Part shown: piece after piece, positions 31,041-42,357 of the stretch | Numbering within the stretch: the first letter of the stretch is position 1 | Layout of the letters: every line of letters starts with the position of its first letter | Assembly: GCA_029204225.1 (NCBI GenBank) | Contig: CM055095.1 | Location: 49,089,093-49,153,092 of the forward strand | Direction: 5' to 3' | Source of the DNA: Diphasiastrum complanatum | Taxonomy: Eukaryota; Streptophyta; Lycopodiopsida; Lycopodiales; Lycopodiaceae | Length of the DNA stretch: 64,000 nt | Program-made: the position numbers and the translations under genes | Notes under the pieces: model-generated | The model's database searches: none | What the model saw: only the letters and a program-made list of their open reading frames with translations | Told to the model about the DNA's origin: nothing

Positions 31041-33913
31041 GAATAGGTGTTCAAATTGTTCAATCAAAATGTGGATCCCAATGAAAAGGGCCCAGAAAAT
31101 AAGAAAGTGGCACATGTCATGATGGGGAGAGAAATAAAAGCCCATCTCTACTTTCTTTTGATCTAGTCTACTCCACGCTCTCAATTTAAGTATAGGGGAA
31201 GGACTCCCATTTTTAAGCCCCTCCCCATATAAAGAATATGTGAAAAGATATTATAAATAGAAAATTGCTTAAAAATAGATAGGTTTGAGAAATTTCATGA
31301 TTGGAAGGTTCTTCTATGATTTTTATTTATAGCAAATAAGTCTTAAAAATTCATAAGGTTTGATCAATCTAATGTGTAGACATCTTTTGTGAGCTCTTTC
31401 TTAGGGTTAATTTGCCACAAAGCAAAGGGATCAAGTTGTTGGCTAGGTGTCATGAAGTCATATAGAATAACATAGAATATCAAAGGTATTTATGAAAAGT
31501 TTGTCTTCAATAAGGGCATGCAAAAAGCATGGTGATGATGTGAATGATTGATACTACAATAATATAATAATTTAGCCCTCAAAACTTAGACACCAAGGGA
31601 TAGAGGAGTTAATAAGATTTCTTCGTGGCATTGTGATTTGTGAACACAACCTAATATTGTTACTAATTTAATTCTAAATTCCATACAAACTTATCCCTCA
31701 AGTCATGGAATCCATAGGCCCTTGCAGAGAGGGTGGACGCGGGCCATTGGCTCCCGACTCATTTCACTTGTAGAGCAAAACTTCAAAAAGAGCAAGAGTT
31801 GAAAAACTAGAAGACGGTTCTCATCTTAAGGAGCTTGGTGAGAGGATTCTAGAACCATATCATGTCCATTCCAATATTGAGGATGTGGAATAATCATTGA
31901 CATGTGTATTTGGCACTCTAGTGTTTGAGATTATTAGTTATGCCTTTTCCTATTTGCTAGAACCTTTGGCTACTACTTTGAACATGAGCTTTATTTCCAA
32001 AAATTTCAAAATATGTCACAATCCAGGCATGTGCCATGATGGCCCTTGAAATAAACTTTCGACAATCTCCAACACATGGCACCAACAAGATTTCAAATTA
32101 AATGTCGGAATCCAATGGATAAACAATATGTTTGTGCAAAAAGTACGAAAAGGACCAAGTGTGGATCCTAATCTGATCCTCAAGAGGGATTGGATGTTAG
32201 ATTTACTTGATCTATCAATCTACATCAGATTAAGATCAATCTAGATCAATTCTAGACATAAAATCCTAACAAGAACAATCATTAATGAAGGTAAATGTAC
32301 TTGCTGGTTTCACACGTGTGAATCTACCATGTGAGATATGCCATTGAGGTGCAAAATCCTCTACAGCCAATGCTAATAAAGACGGGTGATTGATTATTAT
32401 CGTCACTATCATTATTATGTTTTATTGGAAAATCAAGAAATTTTGTGCAAGCACCATAATGCCTATGGAAAAAGATTATCAGCCAACTATGACATTAGTA
32501 AGAGAAATTATATCAAAATGATATTAAAACTAAATCATAATTATGTACAGAAGAGAGAATATCCCTCCAGATTTAAACACAAATGGCTTTTAGGTGATCT
32601 AACACCAAGGCTAATTCAGATCGTGGGAAGAGAATTGAATTTTGCAATCCTCCCAACTTAGCTTGTAACCATTAGCTTGTATTTTGCAAAATGAGTACTA
32701 GTGCATTTAAAGTAGTTGATTTCCAAAGTGAGACATGCGAATGAATGCTTTTGGTTAATATCACCTTGTGGGATCATAGAGAATCAAACCTGGGTGTGTG
32801 TGCCCAACTCGAGCACAATACACCAACTCACCATGTGTGGGAAGATGACTTATAGATGAATGGAACATTTGTACCACTAACTAACCTTTTTGGTTTATAT
32901 CATCCACATAAAACCAATAGATGGAGGAGTATGGTGATCCAAAAGTGTCACCTACATTTGCTGGATAAGATGAATTTGGTGGAAAGCCACCCCTTGTGGA
33001 CGTATGTTGTACCCATGAAACTGAACCAAGTATGTGGCTGCACAAAAACAAACATGTAGCATGATTTAGCTTTATTGATGCAATTCCAAAATATGTAAAT
33101 CTTGCATATCAAAGCCACACTGTAATAATGACATATGGACACTCATGTGTGCATACTATAATATTTGTAATTAAGCATTAAGGGATGTACTCACATCAAA
33201 GAGATTTTGAAAAGTTCATGAAGAGGTTGGTCCTAAAATATATAGGTGGTGCTAAGGAGCATAATTCTCGAGTATTTTCCAAATTCATCAAGGATATTTT
33301 TTGAGAAAGAAAACCACATTACATTTTAGCAAAATTGCTTCTCTTATGATGATCTTCAAATAAAGGTGAACGACTCACAAGAAACATACATGTTTAATTT
33401 TTTGTTGACATCTTAGCCAATCTAAGTATATTTGATGTACAACACGTACATGTTACAACATAATAATGCCAAGGTATGAAAAGCACACAGTCTAGAAGTC
33501 TACTAGGGCACCCCTTGGGATTCAAGCTTGAGCAAGCATGGACACAACTTTCAACTTTTATCGAGCTTGTAGAATAATATATGGAGGATTCATATTTTCC
33601 ATTACCAATGACCATTCTACTAATTACTTGTGGACCATGTATTGAGGAACTTTGGGGCAAGAAACCCATTATGGACCTAGAGAAAGTACTCATTTCAGGG
33701 GGGTGGTTATTCTATAGCTTAGCCCTTAGATTCGGAAGGGTTTGGACATGAGTATTGAAATATCTATACAAAATGTGGTTGTGTATTGTCAAATAACCAA
33801 AGTAATTAAAAAATATATATGATCGTTGAGGATAACTATTATTCAATAAATCTTATAAATAAGATTACAGACTCTAAGAACTAGGATTTACTATTAAAAA
33901 AAAATAGAACTGA
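31041..33913. other. Intergenic, MGS upstream region and LTR-like relic
   Basis: No gene recognised on either strand. The first part is the upstream region of the MGS gene. Near 32200-32350 the sequence resembles the noncoding ends of copia elements here and contains the palindrome TTCACACGTGTGAA (32309-32322), identical to 4936-4949. A 91-codon frame at 32386-32661 matches nothing I know and is probably chance. Confidence 0.4.
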
Positions 33914-35409
33914 AACTATGTCGCACTAACCACTCCATCAACCACCGCCACTTCTTCTTCCGTGCAACCCCCCACTCCAATTTCTGTTGCCGCTACCTCT
34001 CTTCCTGTTCCATCCACATCTGTTTCTGTCTCCATCCCCATTTCTTCTATTGATACCACTCCTACTTCTCTTCCAGTGTCCATTGCCCCATCCATCACCA
34101 TCGCATCCTCCATCACTCCTGCCACCACCGTTGCTCCTCTCACATTCAACCCTTATGATTGGCAACTGTCCCCCGACACTCTGGCATGGATGCAAGTTAT
34201 TAATTTTTCATCCCCACGCCAGACACTTTCTGCTCCATCCTCACCTTCTTCCATACTCCACACCACCCTTCAGTTCCCCACTGTTCCTCCCATCCTCTCG
34301 TTCGGACAAACGGTCCTCACCCCTGTTTCCACAGTTGTTTCTCACACCCCACTTGCTTCGCCAACAAAGGTTGCCGAGGGCAGCAAACCACTACCTGATG
34401 ACACATTTGTACAAACAATTTTTGTAGCATCACCAGATCGGGTTGACCCTACCGCCCCAGATGACATCAGGACAAATGAAAACCTGATCGAAAACAACAA
34501 CGACGGAATTCCACAAGTCGTCGGGGCCGATAAAACACAAGCCCCTGCCAGTGCTAGTGTACCAGCTGCTCCCACGGATCTAACGACAGTGTACCAAACT
34601 CTAGGAAAATACATCCTGGATGCGGTAGCGGCCAAAGCTATTCTGGAAAGCAGGGTACTATAGTTGGCAACGAGTAATACACAGCTGCGAGCAGACCTCA
34701 CCAAGCTGCAGCAAGAGCTGATTCTGGCTCAGCAACACGAACAAGCAGGGCACCAGGAGATTGCCAAGCTGCAGCAGAAGGAGGAGGGCCTAAAGAAATA
34801 TATTCAAAGCCTCTCCAAAGCGCTGACTGAGGCCTCCACAAAGGTGCGGGAGCTTCAAGCCGAAGCATCCCAACGGCTTGCCCCCATCCAGGCGCAACTT
34901 ACACTTTTGGAAGCAGAGATTAGCGCCTGGGGACGGAGGTCAAATCCTTACAAGACGAAAAGCTCGCCTAGTTAGCTCGATCTGCACCGGACATAGGGCC
35001 GCTTTCCCAATTAGAGATGAATCTTCTACGGCGTCAAGTGCAGATTTATAGCCAAACCCTCAACAGCTACCAGGTGGAGTTCAATAAGTATCGGACAAGC
35101 GCAACGCAAGAGCTCGCCCAGGCCAAGCAAGCCCTCAAGGCGTGCCAAAAATACATGGAAACGAAGGCCCAGCCCACCCCCATGGTAATTCCACCGCCAC
35201 CTAATTTTGACGCTGTACAGGCAGCCAAGATCAGAGCTAGCAGACAGCAGAGAGATTTCAACCAGATCAAGGGTTCCGAAGGCCAAGACCAAGGGCAGAT
35301 AGATGCGACTGTTGAGACGCAAGACCAGAGCCAAGGCGCAACCACAAGCCAAGGCCAAGCAACATCATCCAGAGGATCGCGTACGATATCTGCCAACCGG
35401 GCCTTCTGA
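33914..35409 (+). pseudogene. Unrecognised Ser/Thr/Pro-rich plus coiled-coil reading frame, broken
   Basis: One frame is open from 33914 to 34975 apart from a TAG at 34661, then continues in another frame from 35017 to 35409. The N-terminal 100 residues are rich in Pro, Ser, Thr and Val. A middle section has TVYQTLGKYILDAVAAKAIL. The next 100 residues are Gln/Leu/Glu-rich heptads (LTKLQQELILAQQHEQAGHQ, then KLQQKEEGLKKYIQSL) typical of a coiled coil. The tail is Gln-rich (QGQIDATVETQDQSQGATTS). There is no ATG at the open 5' edge, so an upstream exon or truncation is likely. I do not know the family. A retroelement structural (gag-like) protein or a decayed host gene are both possible. It has higher GC than its flanks. 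Confidence 0.5.
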
Positions 35410-36061
35410 AGATCGAAGTCCGTGAGAGAGTGTGTGCGTTGTAATTTGATGTTATTGGAAGCTTCATCACTCCATGCTAAACCAAACACAGATGGTTGCC
35501 AATGACTTGTTATTACATATTATATCTTATCACAATTGATTCTAATAAGAATTTACATTACTTGAACATTATTCACTCTAAGTTCCTACTCCACATACTT
35601 AACACTATATTGACTATAATGCACTTCACTATTCCATGCTTGACGCATTCATGCTTTTTTAAATATCACATTGAGGGCAACCCCTCTCCCATACATCATT
35701 CCTACTTTTAAATCTTCTAAAAAAAATAACAAAAGAAGTAGAAATATGCATGAAAAAACACCTACCAAAAATAATTTTTTCCATGACATTTAAAACTACT
35801 CTACTTTTAGGCTCCCACTCTAATCCATTAAGATCCAAACCTACAATGGATCTTGGGTTTAGAAACAAGCAATCAGCATTTACACTAAAAATAAGATTCA
35901 AACTCTAATAGATCTTGATCAAGCACAAACCAAAACATAAAGTATTGTTGTTGTTCGTACAATTACAGTAAGCTACTGTATTTCACATGTGTGGATTTGA
36001 AAATAGCAATTAATGATCATTCTACACATAGAATTGCAAGATAAAATGGGAGTGCGATTCA
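35410..36061. other. AT-rich spacer
   Basis: No gene seen. TTTCACATGTGTGGATTT near 35981 resembles the G-box-like LTR motif found elsewhere in the window. Confidence 0.4.
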
Positions 36062-36891
36062 TTGAATAGAGGAATTCAAAAGATTATAGGTGTTCGATTT
36101 CATATCGAGGAAGTATATCAATCAAAGGACAAAAAATCCATGTCTTACAATCAGTCAAATAACTTGTTTGTAGATATGAATACGTTATTAAGATTTATTA
36201 TACATTTCTATAATATTTCCACGGAAAAGGTAGACAATAAGATAGTCTTGGTACTGAAGCTGGATGAATCGGAACTTATTAAAGGACAAAAAATGGAGAG
36301 AGTGAGTATAACACTCATGAATGGAGCACTCCAAAAGACAAATGATCAAGGAGATTTTAACTTCAGTATTCATCAGTTCGAGAATGACATCTGGTGGTTG
36401 GTAGCCTTTGAGGTATGATATTTTAAAATCTAATAAATAAAGTATCTTACTTGGATTTGATATTGTTATCAATTGACTAGTTTTTTGTCTATCCATTTTT
36501 TAGGTTTTAAAGGAAGATCATGACATTCTGTCATGGGTGTTTACCAAAACAACATATCCCAAAAATCATCAAAGAGCATATGGATGGAAAACTTTTGAAT
36601 GTACCTAGAATAGGAGACTTCAAGGTAGAGTGGCATTTGGCTGGTGATTTGAAATTTTTAAAATGTATGTTCAATGGTTCCCATGGACCAACTTCCAAAA
36701 ATCTATGTTTATATTGTATGAAATTTTCAAATGACATGACCAAGAATACAAGAATAACAAGAGACAAAGAAGATCCAAATTGGAAACCTGGTCTACCAAT
36801 TCCTCTACAAAACGTACATATTTGCACTCTCCATGCTGAGGTTAGAATAATCGAAAAGCTTGTGTATTGTCACATAGTATATGCTTCATAA
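36062..36891 (+). pseudogene. Transposase-like family, copy 3 (two exons)
   Basis: A plus-strand copy of the family at 25392-27690. The first exon part (to 36412) has RFHIEEVYQSK, NLFVDMNTLLRFI, VLVLKLDESELIKGQKMERV (uninterrupted here, where copy 2 has a stop), SITLMNGAL and DIWWLVAFE, then a GTATGA donor. The 91-bp intron ends TTTTTTAG at 36503. The next exon starts VLKEDHDILSWVF like copy 2, has one extra A near 36558 causing a frameshift, then HMDGKLLNVPRIGDFKVEWH, LAGDLKFLKCMF, LCLYCMK and LHAEVRIIEK. The copy ends abruptly at about 36891 against a minus-strand copia fragment. The 5' exon and the region matching the end of exon 3 are missing. Confidence 0.75.
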
Positions 36892-36894
36892 TAA

Positions 36895-37846
36895 ATGCAT
36901 GGAATCTCCTCAGTCTTGATCACATGAAGCTCCTCCAAAAGTCTCTTGATCCATAGGATCTCCTTGGTGGTTGATGTCAATGCATTCTACTCAGTCGAGG
37001 ATAGAGAAATGGCATCTTGCTTTTTTGAAAGCCAAGATATAACTCCTCCACATAAGAATATAGGAAAAGCACTTGTGGATTTTCTATCCACCTTATCACT
37101 TGCAAAATTTGAGCCTACTCTTCTTCCAAAGGCACACTTTGTCTTCATCTTGTTCCTTGATGAAGCCCTTCGGTTTCCACACGTAGATCTCTTCTTTCAA
37201 GAATACATTCAAGAAAGCATTAGTCACATCAAGTTGGAAAAGCTCCCATTTGAAAGAAGTAGCAAGACAAATAACCAATCTTATGGTGACAAGCTTAGCA
37301 ACAGGAGAAAAAGTTTCATCATAATCTATGTCTTTAGTTTGCAAAAAAACTTTTGCTATAAGCTGCTTTGTACTTATTAATAGATCCGTCTTGATTGTAA
37401 TTCAAACTAAATGTCCACTTACAAGAAAGTGGGTTTCTTCCCATGTGGAAGATTCACAAGCTACCAAGATTGATTTTCCATTAGTACATCAAACTCAACT
37501 TGCATAACATCTTTCCAAGATTGTGACATTATAGAATCTTTAAAACAAGATGACTCTTCAAGCATAGTAGTCAAGAAAGTGTAGGAAGTAAGAGGATGAG
37601 AGTCTTCCCTTTGCTTGCCCCTCTCAATATAGGTGAGCCTTGATGACTTGAGCCTTGTAGATATTCTTCACACTCTTGGATTTTGAGATTTATCCTCAAA
37701 CTCTTAATCTTCTTGAAGCTCTTCCTCAGCCTTTGAAAGATCTTTGACATCATGAGATTTAGATGAAATCTCCTTCACTTTGGCATTATGAAATTCATCA
37801 ACGAGAACATCTCTACTTACAATAACTTTTGACAAATCCTTCTCTT

Positions 37847-37848
<2 letters not shown>
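36895..37848 (-). pseudogene. Copia fragment: integrase end, RT start, RNase H, with internal deletion
   Basis: Read on the minus strand from 37848: integrase C-terminus (VIVSRDVLVDEFHNAKV), the linker SRLTYIERGKQ, a damaged RT start, then QTKDIDYDETFSPVAKLVTI, FQLDVTNAFLNVFLKEEIY and KPKGF. The sequence then jumps at about 37110 straight into RNase H (DRKSTSAF, SWLSKKQDAISLSSTE, KEILWIKRLLEEL), so the RT catalytic core is deleted. Several stops and frameshifts are present. It lies between the transposase-like copy 3 and a (CA)n tract. Confidence 0.82.

Positions 37849-37885
<37 letters not shown>
37849..37885. repeat. (CA)n microsatellite abutting an LTR
   Basis: An uninterrupted CA tract of about 18 units that ends exactly where the LTR begins (TGTTGG at 37886). 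Confidence 0.95.
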
Positions 37886-37888
<3 letters not shown>

Positions 37889-38956
37889 TGGATTATTCTC
37901 CTTCTTACCAATTGTCTAATCGATTTTAATCTTCATACATTGTTGATCCAATTCTGTGGATTTTTTCGTGTGTTTACATAGTCTCCAAAATTACAAGTAT
38001 TTTTACACAGTCTGTAGAATTACACAGAGTCTACAACAGTGTCGTATTTTTCGCCTGACAGAAATCTCATGTAAAACCACAATGTCGCATTTTTCGCTTT
38101 TTCTAAAGAGCCTCAAATGTTAAGGAAATGACTATGGCAAAGTGTGGGGCAACTCTAAATGAGATTTAAGGGCACCTTCACATTTAAACCTGATAGTGTC
38201 GCCTATGGCTATTTTAGTTCATTTCTGCAGAGCTACAGTTTTGGTTCATTTATGCAGACATAACGTTTACGACCAATTTCACCATTTATCAAGAATCAAT
38301 GACAAGAACTGGATGGATGCTAGCGGATCACCAGCTAGCTGGCGATCGCAATTGTTAACCTAATTTCTTAGTATAAATAGCTGTTCATATTCATACAAAT
38401 TAATTCATTGAAAATTAGAATTATCAGAAGCGTTTGAATAGTTAGCTCTCTCTCTCAAGCCTATGAGCTTGAACACTCCTGAGCATTCTAGCTCACTTCT
38501 TAGAGTTGTTTTAGAGATTGCTATTGCGCTACTGCTCATCAGCATTGCACATTAATTCAGACTTTCATTTTTAGCCTCTCAGAGATAGCATAGAGTACAC
38601 GGCTTCAATCCGCAACTTATTGTACTCATTTACTTATGTTTCATTTTGAATAAATACTATTCTTTATTGCGTTCAGTTTTGTCTCAAACTATATGCATTT
38701 CTGTATTTCTTCACGACTAATTATTTGTTTGATAGTTTTTCTATGCTTAATTGTTTGGCTACATAATCACTGTAGTACTGACGATTTCAAAGTTAGTTAC
38801 TATAAGTTCAAACGTGATTACTATCACTATTGTCTTGTTTGAAATTGATAGGCATAGTCATGCATTGGAAAGCTGAAGATAGTTTATTCCGCCATGCACG
38901 AAAGGTTTTTGTTTCTTTTTGAGCTAGACTTGTGTTCTGCATACCACTTTCCGACA
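37886..38956 (+). repeat. 5' LTR (1071 bp) of a copia element
   Basis: Runs from TGTTGGATTATTC to CTTTCCGACA, the proper TG...CA ends, with the primer-binding site directly after it. It is homologous to the solo-like LTR at 14742-15975. It contains TGTCGTATTTTTCGC (38040-38054) and TGTCGCATTTTTCGC (38083-38097) in its U3 part. No matching 3' LTR was found before the next element, so the 3' end has been lost. Confidence 0.88.
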
Positions 38957-38968
38957 TGGTATCAGAGC
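38957..38968 (+). other. Copia primer-binding site
   Basis: TGGTATCAGAGC, the usual site complementary to initiator methionine tRNA in plant copia elements, immediately after the LTR. Three weaker look-alikes (GATATCAGAGC near 39000 and others to about 39090) follow in the leader. Confidence 0.92.
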
Positions 38969-39162
38969 TGTTTCACTACTTCTTTATGTGATTCCAATAT
39001 GATATCAGAGCGAAAGCTCTAATACTTCATATCTTTCACGATATCAAATTGATATCATACTCTTCAGTTCTTTTCAACTTTTCAATATCAGAGAATTGAT
39101 TCCTTATTGTCGGCATTACCACATCTTAGCATCATCAATACAATCAACAGACTAAGTTCCAG

Positions 39163-40080
39163 ATGAATTCTCAAAGTAAAGTCGGTCTTATTACAGACAA
39201 GCTGAATGGATCCAGTTATTATTCGTGGAAATTTAAGATGAAGACCTTGCTAATTGCCAGCGAATTATGGGATGCTATTACAGGTACAGAAGTAAAACTT
39301 TAAGACGACGACTCAGACGATTGGGACATTTTGAACTCACTATATGATGTGAGGGACGTAACTACTAAGTTACATCTACGAACGAAATTCTTCACATTCA
39401 AAATGTCTCCTGGTGATTCTCTTCAGAGTCACATTAACTAGTTTAAGAATCTTTTGCAATAGATGGCCGCTATCGGATCAGTCATAGACGATCAAGATGC
39501 AATTATGACATTGCTTTCAAGCTTGTCTTCTACATATGAGAACTGGGTGATGATCATATCGACACACTCAGATTTAACTCCTACTAGAGTTATCACTATG
39601 TTGATGCAAGAAGACAATAGAAGAAGTCAAGACACTTTGTCTACTTCCTCCTCTCAGGCTCTATTTGTCAACAAAGGCTCGAAGTGATATAAGCATAAAA
39701 GCTCCAAGAAGGCTGCAACGAATCAAAAATAGGCTCAAGATCAAGAACAATCATTGAATCCACATTCGAAGAAGAAGATGTTTTACAGGTATTACAAGCG
39801 CAATAACCATGAGATCAAGGATTGCCGAATTCTCCAAGCGAAGAACGCAACCAAGCAACCTGATCAACAAGCAAACACAGTCTCATCATCTCCCCAGGTT
39901 GAAGTGGATGAAGGCGAATTCATGCTCAAAGATCAAAGTGCAATTTTGGATGATTCATGGTTTCTAGATTCTGGAGTAGCTCACCATATGACTAATCAAC
40001 ATGAGATTTTCAACTCCTACACTCCTTACATCACGAAGAAATTTGTTCATCTCACACTATTGAAGGTGAAGGTACTATAA
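39163..40080 (+). pseudogene. Copia gag-protease
   Basis: Starts at ATG 39163 (MNSQSKVGLITDKLNGSSYY, then SWKFKMKTLL, the copia gag N-terminus) and continues in one frame to about 39687 with stops near 39301, 39440 and 39461. A later frame (39754-40080) holds a zinc knuckle in which both leading Cys are Tyr (YRYYKRNNHEIKDC), then the protease start SWFLDSGVAHHMTN. The order and spacing after the LTR and primer site are those of a normal element. Confidence 0.85.
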
Positions 40081-40823
40081 GATTGCGATTCCAGCATGAT
40101 CAATTCAAATTACTATCAAAGGTTTTATATGTTCCTAAACTCTCTACAAATCTGTTATCCGTGAGTAGAATTACAGATTTAGGTCATAAGGTAGAATTCG
40201 AATCTAATCAATGCAGAATTATTGATAAGAGTGATAAGATCCTTGCACTTGACAAGAAGTAGAGTTACTTATAAAGATTGGCACACTGTTATTCTGAGTC
40301 TAGTCAAGCCTTGAAAACCTCTATTCTAGTCAATAAAGCATTACTATGGCATCATCGCTTAGGACACGTGAATCATGCATCTATTTTGAACATGACCAAA
40401 CAATCCATGGTTCTTGATCTCGACTATCCTTCTGGTACGGTCGATCTCCTTGTCTGTCATAGCTGCATTTTTGGAAAGCAGGCTAGGTTTTCTTTTAGAT
40501 CAAACCATATGCATACAACAAAAGATCTGTTAGATGTTGTTCATACAGATATATGTGGACCTATGCAAACTACTTCATTGCTAGATGCAAAGTACTTCAT
40601 TTTCATTATTGACGAATTCTCCGGAAGAACAATTGTTTATTTTATTAAACAAAAATCAAAAGCTTTCATCAAATTCAGACAATTCAAAGAGCATGCTGAG
40701 AATCAAACTGACAAACGGATCAAAGCACTGAGGTCAGATAACGGGGCAGAATACATCTTCAACAAATTCAAGGACTATTGCCTTAACAACGACATTGAAC
40801 AACAATACATCACTAAGCTATGA
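40081..40823 (+). pseudogene. Copia integrase N-terminal half
   Basis: Includes LSKVLYVPKLSTNLLSVSRI, the pre-integrase motif LWHHRLGHVNHAS, CHSCIFGKQ, the first catalytic Asp (VVHTDICGP) and the second (RSDNGAEY). It breaks off at about 40823, before the Glu of the DDE triad, and RT sequence follows after a few codons. The second half of integrase is deleted. Confidence 0.85.
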
Positions 40824-40829
40824 ATAAAG

Positions 40830-41470
40830 AGTATTAATCTCTTATCAAGAACCAGTCGTGGACAATTGTCGAATTACATGCCAGCAGAAATGTAGTTGAT
40901 TGCAAATGGATTTTCAAAGTCAAGTACAACACATATGGAAGCATCAATAAAAGAAAGGCACGACTAGTAGCCAGAGGTTTTTCTCAGGTATACAACGTCG
41001 ATTACACTGAGAGCTTCAGTCCAGTAGTCAAGCATTCTTCTATTCGACTTTTGCTATCATTTGCCGCTGCAACAAATTTGAAAATACATCAAATGGATGT
41101 ACAGACAACATATCTCAATGGAGTTATCGAAGAAGACATTGAATGGTGCAACCCGAAGGTTATATTATCGAGGGTAGGCACAATCATATTTGTAAACTCC
41201 ATAAGGCATTTTATGGCTTGAAGCAATCTACTCGAGCATGGTTTCAAAGGATCAATACTTTTCTCATTGATCATGGCTATACACCTAGCTCTTCAGATTC
41301 AAATGTTTACTTCAAAGCTGTGCAACCGTCTTTTATCATTATCACATTATACGTGGATGATACATTGCTTTTCAGCAACAGTACCGATCTGATAAAAGAG
41401 GAGAAGACAATGCTATCTTTCGAATTCGACATGGCCTCATTTCTGCCTTGGTATACAAATCCATAGAGAC
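40830..41470 (+). pseudogene. Copia reverse transcriptase
   Basis: NQSWTIVELHASRNVVDCKW, KVKYNTYGSINKRKARLVAR and HQMDVQTTYLNGVIEEDI, then a frameshift near 41137, then QPEGYIIEGRHNHICKLHKA, FYGLKQSTRAWFQRI and the catalytic YVDDTLLFS. It closely resembles the Copia-C RT on the minus strand at 61580-62520. Confidence 0.85.
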
Positions 41471-42357
41471 AGAAAATAGAAGTTGATTTACATTAGACAA
41501 CAGAGGTACATATACAACATTTTAGTCAGATAAAATCTGATCAATTGCAAGATAGCTCTCTTACCAATGGAACCAGGACTCAAATTGTCAAAGGACCAGT
41601 GTCCCCAAACAATTCTTGAAAAGTAGCAGATGTGTGAGTATCCTTACCATTCTATTATAGGATCTTTTATGTACACCATGATCTGTAATTTTGCAGTCAG
41701 CTCTCTCAGTCAGTTTATGACTAATCCTAGTATAACACATTGGAAGGCTTTTGTCAGAGTCATGAGATATCTTCGAGCTACTATGGACTTTGCATTTGTT
41801 ATGGAGCAGTCGACAATGACAAACTCAATTTCTTCAGTGGTTACACAAATGCGAGTTGGGCAAGAGATGTAGACACTCGTAAATCTACTTTCAAATCTAT
41901 ATTCTTCCTCAACAATGGTCTAATTTCCTAGAACAGTCACAAGCAATCTTCGATAGCTCTATCTTCCACTGAATCAAAGTATATCGTAGCCTCTCAAGCT
42001 ACAAAGGAAGCAATTTGACTGAGGAACTTACTCTCAGATATCGGTCTGAATCAATATGCCCCGACGACATTATTTTGTGATAATCAAAGTGCCATCGCTT
42101 TATCAGCCAACCCTAGATTTCATTCCAGGATTAAGCACATTGAATTGAAGTATCATTTCGTTAGAAGCAAAGTTCTCAACGAAGAGGTCAAATTGCAGTC
42201 CTGTAGAACACAAGATATGACAGTAGATGTTTTACGCATTAAGTTTGGAGTCACACAAAAGATGAAGAAACAAAACATTTCTATTTACAAAGCTTTGCTA
42301 GCTTTCAGCCCTCTTCCTTACAAAGATGTTCGCGAGCACAAAAGTCAAGAGACATGA
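41471..42357 (+). pseudogene. Copia RNase H end
   Basis: After a decayed stretch, IIGSFMYTMIC, THWKAFVRVMRYL, YTNASWARDVDTRKSTF, SSIALSSTESKYIV, a stop where Trp is expected before LRNLLSDIG, TLFCDNQSAIALSANPRFHS and RIKHIELKYHFV. Stops and frameshifts occur near 41872 and 41931. This ends the same element that starts with the LTR at 37886. Confidence 0.82.

Noticed and set aside
32386-32661. 91-codon frame MIDYYRHYHYYV
   Set aside because: No homology, no promoter or splice context, AT-rich composition; likely chance.
33916-34195. Minus-strand Gly/Val/Asp-rich frames opposite the coiled-coil gene
   Set aside because: Antisense shadows of the Ser/Thr/Pro-rich sequence, without homology.
37174-37184. 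CCACACGTAG as a further G-box-like site
   Set aside because: Lies within RT coding sequence (codons of VWKPKGF), so the resemblance is incidental.
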